The translations under genes and the position numbers were made by a program. The notes under the pieces are model-generated. The model was not told where the DNA came from, searched no databases, and saw only the letters and a list, made by a program, of their open reading frames with translations. From assembly GCA_027531445.1 (NCBI GenBank), contig JAPZRK010000061.1:1-14947 (forward strand): a stretch of DNA of 14,947 nucleotides, in the 5' to 3' direction. Position 1 is the stretch's first letter; every line of letters begins with the position of its first letter. Shown piece after piece: positions 1-7,285 of this stretch. This DNA is from Leptospira sp. (GTDB lineage Bacteria > Spirochaetota > Leptospiria > Leptospirales > Leptospiraceae).

Positions 1-1
1 T

Positions 2-481
2 TTTTCTTTATGCGAATTGCATGAGGAACAAACTTCGAAGGAGATGGATTTTCACCTCCTTTTCGAAAAGATCAACATCAGTGGCTCTCTTGGAAATTTT
101 TTAAAAGGATCCATAGACCTTGTGTTTGAATGGGAAGGAAAGTTCTATATTGCTGACTACAAATCAGACCGACTCCCTGATTACTCTGATGGTTTTCTAA
201 CACAAAGAATGGAAGATAATAGTTATGTTCTACAGAAAAATATTTATGCTTACATTTTCTTTGAATACTTAAAATCCATTTACGGAGAGGAGTATGCACT
301 CACAAAGTTTGGTGGTGTGTATTACCTATTTGTCCGAGGGATGAAGGAAAATACTTCCGATGGAATCTACTATGATTTTGGCAAAGGAAATGAGGGTGCG
401 TGGAATGCCAAAAGATTTGAATCCATTCGAAGCCTAGTTGATAAACAAGTGCTCAATGCCATTAAAGGAGCCGTCATATGA
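2..481 (+). CDS. recB: RecB C-terminal nuclease domain (partial, 5' end outside window)
   Basis: This is the last 159 residues of the RecBCD beta subunit, the helicase-nuclease that resects double-strand breaks with RecC and RecD. The frame is open to the window edge, so the gene starts upstream and the TTG at 17 is only an internal codon. The RecB-family nuclease motifs are visible in order (fragment numbering): Glu14 in KEMDF, Asp39 in GSIDLVF, and Asp52-x-Lys54 in ADYKSD, followed by a Q-x3-Y-x-Y-type helix (LQKNIYAYIF). The 13-residue gap between the two Asp residues matches E. coli RecB Asp1067/Asp1080. The nuclease centre looks intact. The stop codon overlaps the recD start (ATGA), indicating one translationally coupled operon. 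An AddA-type protein is less likely because a RecD-type helicase follows directly. Confidence 0.9.
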   Translation, partial: FSLCELHEEQTSKEMDFHLLFEKINISGSLGNFLKGSIDLVFEWEGKFYIADYKSDRLPDYSDGFLTQRMEDNSYVLQKNIYAYIFFEYLKSIYGEEYALTKFGGVYYLFVRGMKENTSDGIYYDFGKGNEGAWNAKRFESIRSLVDKQVLNAIKGAVI

Positions 482-2310
482 ATCCAACTAACACTCACTT
501 TATCAATCAACTAGCCTCTTATCTTTCTGAATCTGATTACTCGTCATCGGACTTAGTGCCAATTCTAAATGATATCTACGATGCTGAAAAGGAAGGAAAC
601 CTCTGTGTTCCCATCAAAGAAAATTGGCTACAAACGTTAAATCCGATTCGATTGCCTTTTATTGTAAAAAGTATCGATGGCGTCGATCACCTCTACTTTG
701 ACAGTGTTTTTACACTCAAATCAAAATTAGAAACTGCCTTAAAAAAACAAATTCAGGAATCTCATCAAATCAATATCGACCAAAGGAAATGCAAAGAAAT
801 CCAAACAAAACTGGAAAAGATTTACAATCAATCATCCCCCACACCCAATGGAGCCGATCCCTTTTCACTGAAACCTGGCCAAGAACGCGCATTACAACAA
901 TTATTAAATTCTAATTTTCAAATCATTAGCGGAGGTCCTGGAACAGGCAAAACTACCGTCGTTGCTTTTTTACTTAGAATTATGTTGGAATTGGATATTT
1001 TGCCGGATCCAGAAGAGATTGCTCTCGTTGCACCCACCGGTAGAGCCGCACAACGTTTAACAGAGTCCATTCAATCTAATTTAAAAAAAATGGGGTCCGA
1101 CCAAGACTTTATCAACTTATTTCACGGACAAACTGTACATTCACTCCTTCAATTTCGAAAGAACGAAGGCACATTCCGTTATAATAAAGATCGCTCCCTA
1201 CCCTATCGCCTCATCCTAGTGGACGAAGTTTCTATGATGGACCTAAAGTTGATGGTAAGTCTTTTTGATGCTCTAGCCAATATTGAGTCCAATGACCACC
1301 TCCCCTTTCGTCTGATTTTTTTGGGAGATCCGAACCAATTGCCATCCGTAGACAAAGGAGAGGTACTCGCTGATTTTCTTAGTGTGTTGGAAGGGGAAGG
1401 AAAGTACATATCTCATTTAACAGAATCAAATCGATCCAAAGAAGGATCAAAAATACATACCTTGATGAAGGAAATTTTTCCGAGTCAAAATGCAACACAA
1501 CAAAACGAAACACCCAAAATTTCAGCCATTCATAAAATAAATTCGTTTTTGGAGTTGGATCAAGTCTCCGACGAAGTTGTTTGGTTGAATGTAAATGGGA
1601 AGGGATCTATAGAAAAACCTTCAAGAGATCTTTTGATCCAATCGATTTGGCAAAATCACTTTATCCCTCAAATGAAAAATGTTTCTGCATGGAACTTTGC
1701 TTCTGAGTCGGAACTTAGCGCCTTTTCTCCATCAGAATTCCTAGCCGAACTGAATCGATTTCGCTGTTTGACAATCTTTAGAAATGGCTACTTTGGCATC
1801 GAAGGGATTCATGCTAAAATTGAAAATTATGCTCTCAAGTTTTTCCATGAGTCTTCGAATCCAAATCTTTTTCGTGAACTTGCCTCTCGGTTGTACTATG
1901 AAGGAATGCCGATCATCATCACAAAAAATGACCGAAGTCGAAAGTTATTTAATGGTGACGTAGGTTTTATATGCAGAGTCAAGGATGAACTAAGGGCAAT
2001 CTTTGCGATCAATGATAAGTTATTTTCTTTTGCCATTGATACGCTTCCCATACATGAAGCCGCATACTTTATGACGGTTCACAAAAGCCAAGGCTCAGAA
2101 TATGATTCAGTACTTTTTTATCTTCCAGAACTAAAGGAAACATCCGGCAGTATAAGATCAGATCAAAACAAACTACTCACTCGTAAAATTTTGTACACCG
2201 CGATCACTCGTGCGAAAAAGAGAGTGATCCTCGCTGGTAGTGAAGCGACGTGGCAATTTGGACTCAAACAAAATCCAAAAAGAGTGACCGGCTTTTCTCT
2301 CGTGGACTGA
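478..2310 (+). CDS. recD: RecD, exodeoxyribonuclease V alpha subunit (SF1B helicase)
   Basis: This 610-residue protein is the 5'-3' helicase subunit of RecBCD, close in length to E. coli RecD (about 608). An N-terminal interaction domain of about 130 residues precedes the motor. Visible motifs are Walker A GGPGTGKTT (152-160), Walker B LILVDE (Asp249-Glu250), motif III GDPNQLPS (283-290), the late motif TVHKSQGSE (533-541) and motif VI YTAITRAKK (573-581, arginine finger in TRA). All are intact, so an active helicase is expected. The start is the ATG within the ATGA overlap with recB. Gene order recB-recD is the usual one, and recC would be expected upstream. The convergent OmpA-like gene ends only 7 bp downstream and I see no terminator between them. 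Confidence 0.96.
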   Translation: MNPTNTHFINQLASYLSESDYSSSDLVPILNDIYDAEKEGNLCVPIKENWLQTLNPIRLPFIVKSIDGVDHLYFDSVFTLKSKLETALKKQIQESHQINIDQRKCKEIQTKLEKIYNQSSPTPNGADPFSLKPGQERALQQLLNSNFQIISGGPGTGKTTVVAFLLRIMLELDILPDPEEIALVAPTGRAAQRLTESIQSNLKKMGSDQDFINLFHGQTVHSLLQFRKNEGTFRYNKDRSLPYRLILVDEVSMMDLKLMVSLFDALANIESNDHLPFRLIFLGDPNQLPSVDKGEVLADFLSVLEGEGKYISHLTESNRSKEGSKIHTLMKEIFPSQNATQQNETPKISAIHKINSFLELDQVSDEVVWLNVNGKGSIEKPSRDLLIQSIWQNHFIPQMKNVSAWNFASESELSAFSPSEFLAELNRFRCLTIFRNGYFGIEGIHAKIENYALKFFHESSNPNLFRELASRLYYEGMPIIITKNDRSRKLFNGDVGFICRVKDELRAIFAINDKLFSFAIDTLPIHEAAYFMTVHKSQGSEYDSVLFYLPELKETSGSIRSDQNKLLTRKILYTAITRAKKRVILAGSEATWQFGLKQNPKRVTGFSLVD

Positions 2311-2317
2311 AAGGTTT

Positions 2318-3529
2318 TTATTTCCTTCTAATTTCCACTATCACGCGTTCGACTGGATCATTTTTAAAGCGTGATGACCCTTTGGTCGTTTCAATGATAC
2401 GTGAAGCGGGAATGCCTTTGTCTTTTAGAATTTTGGCAATCAATTTTGCTCGTTCCATTCCCACATCTTCATTGTCAAACCAGCCAGCTTGTGTATCTCG
2501 ATAAGGACTCACAAATGTAATGATGATGGCTTCACAGTCAGAATATTCATTATGAAGATTACGAGCAATGGCATCGATCCGAGCCCTTCCTTCCAAATGA
2601 ATTCTGTTAGATGGAAATTCAAAAATCTCTGTTGCTAAAAAAGAATACCTTTCCATTACATTTGCCGATTTTCGGTATATTTCATCGTTGCCATCCGTTT
2701 TTCCTTTGGATCCAACTTCTGTCGTAGAGTTCTCCGTGGAATCGGAAGGAGATAAAAATGCAAAACCAACACCTGCTCGAAATACAGTCTCATCATACTG
2801 ACCACGATTTTTAAAAGAATTTGAGCCTGGTTCGTAATCGACGATATAGACATTGCCATGTTCCAGCTCACCCGAAAAAAATAAATGATCATCAGCATGG
2901 TAACGTAAACCAATGCCACCAAATACACGATTTGTACGGCCACCAAACTTACGATCTACGCCCATACCCCCACCCAATCGAATGTAAGGGTCCCAGGTAG
3001 AATTGGGAAACAAATGGTAGTAAAATCCTAAATCGGCGGTAGTCGATTCCATAATCTTTGTATTCTTTTGAGTCAATAGAAAGATCGTATTGCCCAAAGC
3101 AAAACCCGAATCAGGGTTCCCGCTTGAGATTCCCAAATCAAGACTTGCAATCGTGATCAAAGGAAAACTAATTACGGGGAATCTGTTGCTCGTTAGTGTT
3201 TGGTTGGATACTCCAAAACCGATTCCGAAATATTTAAATAGCGCATATTCAAATCCAAATTCCGCAGATTGGCTAGAGAGTCGTATACCTTTGCCTAACT
3301 GCTGTCGCAAGATCGTGTTTGTGTAAGCCAATTCGAAAACGGTGGTTCCCGATCTAACGGAAGGAATGGAATAGACTTCAACGTTTTCTTCAATCGATCC
3401 ACTACCATTGCCGAGGCCGCTAGCAACACCGATATAAGAATACATCCGCCCTTTTTGAAAGCCTTGGGCTTGTAAAAAATTGGGGAGTCCGAGAATCAGA
3501 AACAGTAAAAAAATAATTAAATTTCGCAT
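2318..3529 (-). CDS. OmpA-like outer-membrane protein (beta-barrel plus OmpA C-terminal domain)
   Basis: The protein has 403 residues. It opens with a typical Sec signal peptide (charged MRN, hydrophobic core, likely cleavage after LQA at about residue 21). Residues 30-258 are rich in alternating hydrophobic and Gly/aromatic strands, as in a small outer-membrane beta-barrel. Residues 259-290 are a Ser/Thr/Lys/Asp-rich linker. Residues 291-403 fit an OmpA/MotB peptidoglycan-binding domain: the NEDVGMERAKLI segment matches the N-x-x-L-S-x-x-RA signature, followed by GIPASRI and a terminal VERVIVEI strand. By family it should anchor the outer membrane to peptidoglycan. No good Shine-Dalgarno precedes the start. 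The 139 bp upstream contain a 7-bp inverted repeat (TTAACGA/TCGTTAA, 3533-3575 region) of unknown meaning. The precise physiological role is unknown. Confidence 0.8.
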   Translation of the reverse strand: MRNLIIFLLFLILGLPNFLQAQGFQKGRMYSYIGVASGLGNGSGSIEENVEVYSIPSVRSGTTVFELAYTNTILRQQLGKGIRLSSQSAEFGFEYALFKYFGIGFGVSNQTLTSNRFPVISFPLITIASLDLGISSGNPDSGFALGNTIFLLTQKNTKIMESTTADLGFYYHLFPNSTWDPYIRLGGGMGVDRKFGGRTNRVFGGIGLRYHADDHLFFSGELEHGNVYIVDYEPGSNSFKNRGQYDETVFRAGVGFAFLSPSDSTENSTTEVGSKGKTDGNDEIYRKSANVMERYSFLATEIFEFPSNRIHLEGRARIDAIARNLHNEYSDCEAIIITFVSPYRDTQAGWFDNEDVGMERAKLIAKILKDKGIPASRIIETTKGSSRFKNDPVERVIVEIRRK

Positions 3530-3668
3530 CAGTTAACGACCAATTAATGAACATCGGTACAATTCGCTCGTTAAGTTTCAAACACTAAACAAAGCCAAGG
3601 TTGGTTTGGTGGAAAAGTTGTATGAACTCATCCACCCTTAGGGCCGCTAAATACTTCATCTGAATCAT

Positions 3669-3983
3669 TTAGGAAATGTAGGAACAGCAATAATCAGTGA
3701 CGGTGGCGATTTGGAGTTTGAATTTTGTTTTGGCAGGTACTTCAAAGGTGTGTTTCCCATTGATGTGAAGCCATGTATCTGATCCAGGAAGTAAAACTTT
3801 TAACTCTCCGGAAAGGATCTCCATCACTTCTTTTACATCAGTCCCAAATTCATATTCACCGGGAAGCATGATACCAAGGGTCTTCTTTTCGCCATTGGCA
3901 AAAACGACTGTACGACTAGTAACGTTTCCATTGAAGTAAACGTTCGCATCTTTAATTATAGTTACATTTCCAAATGAATTCAT
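3669..3983 (-). CDS. ppnP: Pyrimidine/purine nucleoside phosphorylase PpnP (YaiE/DUF1255 family)
   Basis: This is a small single-domain cupin of 104 residues, slightly longer than E. coli PpnP (about 94). The family signature is clear: a LGIMLPGEYEFGT segment, then EVMEILSGELKVLLPGSDTW, then FEVPAKTKFKLQI with a terminal YCCSYIS, each aligning with the E. coli protein from memory. Family members phosphorolyse several nucleosides to base plus ribose-1-phosphate in the cytoplasm. A GAGG Shine-Dalgarno lies about 6 nt before the ATG. It is on the same strand as the thioesterase gene upstream (64-bp gap) and the OmpA-like gene downstream (139-bp gap), so a shared transcript with the thioesterase is possible. 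There is no obvious functional link between these neighbours. Confidence 0.88.
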   Translation of the reverse strand: MNSFGNVTIIKDANVYFNGNVTSRTVVFANGEKKTLGIMLPGEYEFGTDVKEVMEILSGELKVLLPGSDTWLHINGKHTFEVPAKTKFKLQIATVTDYCCSYIS

Positions 3984-4047
3984 ATATGCCTCAGATTAAA
4001 ATCTAAAAGTCTAGTCTTTGGCCTATACGAGCAATTTCCACTACTTT

Positions 4048-4521
4048 TTATTCAGAATCCATTTTCGGGATTTTCAAAATCAACAAATTGGTGGTCGATG
4101 TTGCAAGTAGTTTCCCCTTTTCCGTCTTCATTTCGGCAGTCATATGAATGGTAGAGAATCCTTTCGCCTCTATATTTGCTGTGACAAACACATCCTGGCC
4201 CGTTGCTACACTTCTTATGTACTGGATGTTCATGTCGATCGTAGTGGTTGGCTTCTTTGCAACTAAATAACTCAGAGGCCCATAGGCGTTGTCAAATGCT
4301 GCGGCAATATAGCCTCCTTGCATAAAACCCATCGGATTGGTTTGGCTCTCTCTTACTGGAAATCGAACAACAATGCTTTTGTTTTTAATGTATCCAACAA
4401 TTTCTGCGTTCATATCTATAAATGATGGTGGTGGGACAGTGATCTTTCGATCTCCAGCCTGGAAACCTTCCGTCATTTCCTTCATGATTTGTATTGTTTC
4501 TTCTTTAGATAAACTTTGCAC
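4048..4521 (-). CDS. PaaI-type hotdog-fold thioesterase
   Basis: The 157-residue protein has the layout of a PaaI/YbgC-like acyl-CoA thioesterase. A short N-terminal extension is followed by the long hotdog helix NPMGFMQGGYIAAAFDNAYG (62-81), with Gly69-Gly70 and Asp78 in the HGG-x-x-x-x-x-x-D position; Gln replaces the usual His at 68. A strand series TTIDMNIQYIRSV, DVFVTANIEAKG, IHMTAEMKTEKGKLLATSTTNLLIL completes the fold. It would hydrolyse an acyl- or aryl-CoA, with substrate not deducible. The start is GTG at 4521, supported by AAGGTAGG about 7-9 nt upstream. It is divergently transcribed from a TetR regulator across 112 bp carrying an imperfect palindrome at its promoter, so regulation by that TetR protein is likely. 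Confidence 0.82.
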   Translation of the reverse strand: MQSLSKEETIQIMKEMTEGFQAGDRKITVPPPSFIDMNAEIVGYIKNKSIVVRFPVRESQTNPMGFMQGGYIAAAFDNAYGPLSYLVAKKPTTTIDMNIQYIRSVATGQDVFVTANIEAKGFSTIHMTAEMKTEKGKLLATSTTNLLILKIPKMDSE

Positions 4522-4543
4522 AAACGTCCTACCTTAGTGATCG

Positions 4544-4564
4544 AATGTAACCACTTGTAACATT
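4544..4564. promoter_or_regulatory. Candidate TetR operator (21-bp imperfect palindrome)
   Basis: The segment begins AATGT and ends ACATT, and 8 of its 10 base-pair positions are symmetric about the centre. It also contains a GTAAC direct repeat. It overlaps the proposed -10 of the thioesterase promoter and lies between that gene and the divergent TetR gene, the usual place for an autoregulatory TetR operator. The symmetry is read directly; binding is inferred. Confidence 0.45.
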
Positions 4565-4590
4565 TTTATTCAACCCCACTATTTCGTCAA
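4563..4590 (-). promoter_or_regulatory. Candidate sigma70-type promoter for the thioesterase
   Basis: On the minus strand, TTGACG (4590-4585) and TAAAAA (4568-4563) are separated by 16 nt, about 40 nt upstream of the GTG start. The -10 overlaps the candidate TetR operator, which would allow repression by steric block. Consensus match only. Confidence 0.4.
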
Positions 4591-4599
4591 GATTTTATG

Positions 4600-4627
4600 T
4601 TGCCAATGGTCACTTAGATCTTAGATT
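4600..4627 (+). promoter_or_regulatory. Candidate promoter for tetR, possibly giving a leaderless mRNA
   Basis: TTGCCA (4600-4605), a 16-nt spacer and TAGATT (4622-4627) lie immediately before the GTG at 4634. Transcription would begin at or within a base or two of the start codon. This agrees with the lack of a convincing Shine-Dalgarno ahead of this gene. Consensus match only. Confidence 0.35.
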
Positions 4628-4633
4628 CGGATT

Positions 4634-5224
4634 GTGAAACGTAATTCATATCATCACGGAGACCTTAAAAGTGCTTTGTTCAAAGCCTGCCACAAGCTTC
4701 TCCGAAAGACAGACCCCCAGGAAATATCCTTGCGACAAGTAGCAGATCTTGCTGGCGTTTCACATACTGCCATTTACCGCCATTTTAAAAATAGAGAACA
4801 ATTATTGGAAGTTATGGCTTGTTATGGATTTGATCGACTCGCCCATATCCAAAAACGAGCATTTGATAAAGAGTCATCCAATGAAGAAGGATTGATTCGG
4901 CTGGGTCTTGCCTATATCAAATTTGCAACCAACCATCCACATTATTATAAAATTATGTTTATGACAAAACGGGAACATCCAAGTTTTGAGTTAAAAAGGT
5001 CACAAGTAAAATCCTACTTGGTTCTTTTAAATAGCTGTAAGACATATCTTGTTTCGAAAAAAATTTTGAAGGATCCGCGAGTCTACGCACTCATGTGTTG
5101 GTCTCTTGTACATGGATACTCCAATCTAACAATCGAGACTACATTCCCAAAATCAGAAGCGGCTACCATCAAAACTACTTCTTTATCTCTCGCGGAAGCT
5201 ATCATTCGGAATGCTTTGATCTAA
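4634..5224 (+). CDS. TetR/AcrR-family transcriptional regulator
   Basis: This is a 196-residue regulator. The N-terminal helix-turn-helix is plain: residues 31-52 read ISLRQVADLAGVSHTAIYRHF, followed by KNREQLLEV, the standard TetR signature. The C-terminal half is all-helical, and its KFATNHPHYYKIMF segment resembles the WHG/TetR_C_33 class of ligand-binding domains. The start is GTG at 4634; a downstream start would cut the domain. It is divergent from the thioesterase gene with a palindrome in the shared promoter region, so the simplest inference is that it represses that gene and itself. The inducer cannot be deduced, although an acyl-CoA or aromatic compound would fit the neighbour. It ends 23 bp from the convergent CLC gene. 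Confidence 0.92.
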   Translation: MKRNSYHHGDLKSALFKACHKLLRKTDPQEISLRQVADLAGVSHTAIYRHFKNREQLLEVMACYGFDRLAHIQKRAFDKESSNEEGLIRLGLAYIKFATNHPHYYKIMFMTKREHPSFELKRSQVKSYLVLLNSCKTYLVSKKILKDPRVYALMCWSLVHGYSNLTIETTFPKSEAATIKTTSLSLAEAIIRNALI

Positions 5225-5247
5225 TGTAAATATAATTTAATTAATCA

Positions 5248-6441
5248 TTAGCTTTCCGCTTTCTTAAAGTCGTAAATACTTCCCTTCCCTGAAACAAAAT
5301 AAGATAGATAACATGCAATGCATAGATAGACTCCTATCTGAGGACCAAAGATCTCCATTCCCATAATCGTACTTGCAATCGGTGTTTTTGTCGCTCCTGC
5401 AAATACAGCCACAAATCCGATGGCCGCCATCATTCCTAAGGGCAAAGGAAGGAATAAGGATAAGGCACTCCCCATACTGGCACCTATAAAAAACAAAGGT
5501 GTCACTTCCCCACCCTTAAATCCAGAGCTTAAAGTTAAAACAGTCAGTAGAAGCTTTATTAGAAAATCAAATGGTTGTGAAGGGACGGAAAATGATTGTT
5601 GGATGGAATCAATACCCAAACCCATAAACCTAGAATCAACTATGGTCATATATCCAATAAGTAGTAAGATACCACCAATAACGGGACGCAGCATTGGTTC
5701 TTTGATTTTTGAAAAAATGCCAGAGGCACTCTTGCTTAGTTGCATATAACAGAAGGATATCGAACCAGAAACCAGTCCGAGAATTACGACCAAAAGAATT
5801 ACCTTAACAATCCCTCTATCAAAATTTGGCAGGTTCCCTACAAAATAATCGGAGTGTTTGGCTCCCACCGATAAACAGACGACATGCGCCACTAAGGCGG
5901 TCAGCAATGCGGGTAAAAAAGAAAGGATACGTTTTTCTTTCAATGCCACCACTTCCAAGGCAAAAAATGCTCCAGCGAATGGTGTCCCAAAAACGGAAGC
6001 AAAACCAGAACTCACTCCCATAATTAGTATCAACTTTCGATCAGGACCTGTGGACCGAAAGATTTTTGCAATCTTGGATGCTATGGCACCACCCATTTGC
6101 ACTGCTGTCCCTTCTCTACCAGCGGATCCTCCGACGAGATGTGTAAGAAGCGTTCCAAAGAAAACCAAAGGAGCCATTCGAAGCGGAATCGGTTTTGATT
6201 CAGCTTGGATCTCTTCAAAGATTAGGTCATTGCCACGGACAACACTTGCGCCATATTGTTTATAGAAAAATGCGATGAGTAACCCGACCAATGGCAACAG
6301 ATAGATGAGCCAATCGTTTGTATTACGAAGTTCTGTGACCCAATCCAGACTTTTCAGAAAAATGGCACTCATCAGTCCAATGGATGTGCCAACGGAAAGG
6401 ATATACACAGCCCATTTGAGTGACCATCTCCATCTTTCCAT
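5248..6441 (-). CDS. CLC-family antiporter with fluoride-specific (CLC-F) signature
   Basis: This is a 397-residue polytopic inner-membrane CLC protein without CBS domains. The gating-glutamate loop reads GREGT (108-112, Glu110) rather than the chloride-type GREGP. The anion-site serine position is Asn71 (RGNDLIFEEI). The later loop reads GFKGGEVTPLF (Glu312, Thr314) and the central tyrosine is Tyr390 (GKGSIY). As I recall for CLC-F from Enterobacter cloacae, Met79, Glu118, Glu318, Thr320 and Tyr396 form the equivalent set, and the spacing here matches with offsets of 8 and 6. I therefore infer F-/H+ antiport for fluoride resistance rather than chloride transport. The gene lies 3 bp downstream of the first rep-like gene, with only a weak AGGT upstream, so expression probably depends on that gene's transcript. 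I see no fluoride riboswitch ahead of it. Confidence 0.85.
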   Translation of the reverse strand: MERWRWSLKWAVYILSVGTSIGLMSAIFLKSLDWVTELRNTNDWLIYLLPLVGLLIAFFYKQYGASVVRGNDLIFEEIQAESKPIPLRMAPLVFFGTLLTHLVGGSAGREGTAVQMGGAIASKIAKIFRSTGPDRKLILIMGVSSGFASVFGTPFAGAFFALEVVALKEKRILSFLPALLTALVAHVVCLSVGAKHSDYFVGNLPNFDRGIVKVILLVVILGLVSGSISFCYMQLSKSASGIFSKIKEPMLRPVIGGILLLIGYMTIVDSRFMGLGIDSIQQSFSVPSQPFDFLIKLLLTVLTLSSGFKGGEVTPLFFIGASMGSALSLFLPLPLGMMAAIGFVAVFAGATKTPIASTIMGMEIFGPQIGVYLCIACYLSYFVSGKGSIYDFKKAES

Positions 6442-6444
6442 AGT

Positions 6445-7002
6445 TTACAAACTACCTGAGTTCAAAGCTCGCCAAACCTGTAAAATATGAGGAGGTGTAC
6501 CCTGTGGCAAAATACCACCCGATTGAAAAATCCGATTGATCCAATGTTGGGTCTCTTTTGAAAACTTTTGTTTCTTAATTTCGAAGTTTTTCATTTGAAC
6601 ATTAATTGTTGAAGTACTTGTACCATATAGCAAAGGATCCGTCTCTTTTTCCAATTCTGCATTGGATGCGGTTTCTAATCTGGCTCCATTACTTTTCCCA
6701 TCTGTATCAAGTTTCCGATGCTGAGTTGGATTAACATTCGGTAGAGATTCTAAATTGACCTGAAGGAATCGCTTGCGACCATCAAAACCAGTTTGTATCA
6801 AAAACCCTTTTTTCTTTAATCGCGATATGATCCTGGATATGGTATCATCTTTCAAATGAAGTAATGTTGCAAAATGTTTATTAGATGCAAAACACTTTCC
6901 CTTTTCGCAGAGCGAACTTACTTCCGAAAGAATGATTTTTTCATTCAAACATAGATTCTCTAGCCCATCGATATACGAGGGTATCCAAATACCTTGTCTC
7001 AT
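6445..7002 (-). CDS. Rep-like winged-helix protein, copy 1
   Basis: This 185-residue protein is paralogous to the gene at 9232-9777. The N-terminal half (MRQGIWIPSYI... to FDGRKRFLQV) carries a helix-turn-helix_36-like winged helix with conserved CFASN, KDDTISRII, LKKKGFLIQT and FDGRKR blocks. A variable polar linker follows, then a conserved C-terminal IKKQKFSKETQHW block. I infer a plasmid or prophage replication initiator or regulator because it sits divergently beside parA; no catalytic motif is visible. The frame is open to an ATG at 7047, but I prefer ATG 7002. It aligns exactly with the start of copy 2, has AAGGA 8 nt upstream, and overlaps the stop of a leader ORF. The fluoride-type CLC gene follows after 3 bp. 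Confidence 0.75.
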   Translation of the reverse strand: MRQGIWIPSYIDGLENLCLNEKIILSEVSSLCEKGKCFASNKHFATLLHLKDDTISRIISRLKKKGFLIQTGFDGRKRFLQVNLESLPNVNPTQHRKLDTDGKSNGARLETASNAELEKETDPLLYGTSTSTINVQMKNFEIKKQKFSKETQHWINRIFQSGGILPQGTPPHILQVWRALNSGSL

Positions 7003-7022
7003 AGAAACATCCTTCGTTCCAT
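6999..7022 (-). CDS. Leader ORF of 7 codons coupled to rep-like gene 1
   Basis: ATG at 7022 encodes MERRMFL, and its TGA stop overlaps the ATG of rep-like gene 1 (ATGA). It is preceded by GAAGG with a 9-nt spacer. The 20-nt block covering this Shine-Dalgarno and ATG (7020-7039, ACCGAAGGTTTGCCCACATG) matches the leader of the other rep-like gene at 17 of 20 positions. Translation would pass over the rep ribosome-binding site, as expected for coupling. It is too short for coding statistics, so its translation is inferred. Confidence 0.4.
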   Translation of the reverse strand: MERRMFL

Positions 7023-7064
7023 GTGGGCAAACCTTCGGTCTCGACATGGAATCGTTTTTACCTT

Positions 7065-7145
7065 CACCTTACCCTATAGGTACGGTGATTTAGATTGTAA
7101 GAGGATTTTCTCCTCCAAGCATGTTATAGGGGTGTCGATGCCCTA
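7065..7145 (-). promoter_or_regulatory. Three consecutive stem-loops in the leader of rep-like gene 1
   Basis: Read on the minus strand, the leader contains three stem-loops. The first is TAGGG/CCCTA with a 9-nt loop (7127-7145). The second is GAGGA/TCCTC with a 5-nt loop (7101-7115), extendable by one G-U pair. The third is CACCGTACC/GGTAAGGTG with one mismatch and a 5-nt loop (7065-7087). They fill the space between the promoter and the leader ORF. They may control rep expression or act as protein-binding sites. Copy 2 has a comparable but not identical stem-loop series. Confidence 0.45.
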
Positions 7146-7178
7146 CTCTACCCAATTGCCCATAAGTAGACAGTTTAG

Positions 7179-7226
7179 ACATAAGCAGAGCAGTGAGGTT
7201 TTGTCAAGCACTAATGAGACATAATT
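7179..7226 (-). promoter_or_regulatory. Candidate promoter and shared 14-bp box of rep-like gene 1
   Basis: On the minus strand, AATTATGTCTCATT (7226-7213) lies 5 nt before a perfect -35 TTGACA (7207-7202). With 17-nt spacing the -10 would be the poor TTATGT (7184-7179). The identical 14-mer plus TTGACA occurs ahead of rep-like gene 2, which argues that both are real regulatory elements. Transcription would start near 7172 and give a leader of about 170 nt. Confidence 0.5.
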
Positions 7227-7285
7227 TCCGACTCAGCGGTTGGCAGAAAGAGTCTTTGGTTCGGGGATATTTGAGGAAGGAAAGT

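Noticed and set aside
3600..3668. GGTGGA/TCCACC stem downstream of ppnP as a terminator
   Set aside because: The stem is 6 bp with a 17-nt loop and no T-run on the minus strand, so it is too weak to call.
5420..6265. ORFs on the plus strand inside the CLC gene, including a 135-codon one
   Set aside because: They are antisense shadows of a clearly recognised membrane transporter and show no protein family features.
7003..7047. Upstream start ATG 7047 for rep-like gene 1, adding 15 residues
   Set aside because: The added residues have no counterpart in copy 2, the Shine-Dalgarno is poorly spaced, and this DNA matches the non-coding leader of copy 2. ATG 7002 aligns with the paralog start and has a good ribosome-binding site.
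6442..7047. Fluoride (crcB) riboswitch ahead of the CLC-F-like gene
   Set aside because: Only 3 bp separate it from the preceding gene, and I could not find the compact pseudoknot layout in the rep leader. The rep leader hairpins are far upstream and serve another gene.
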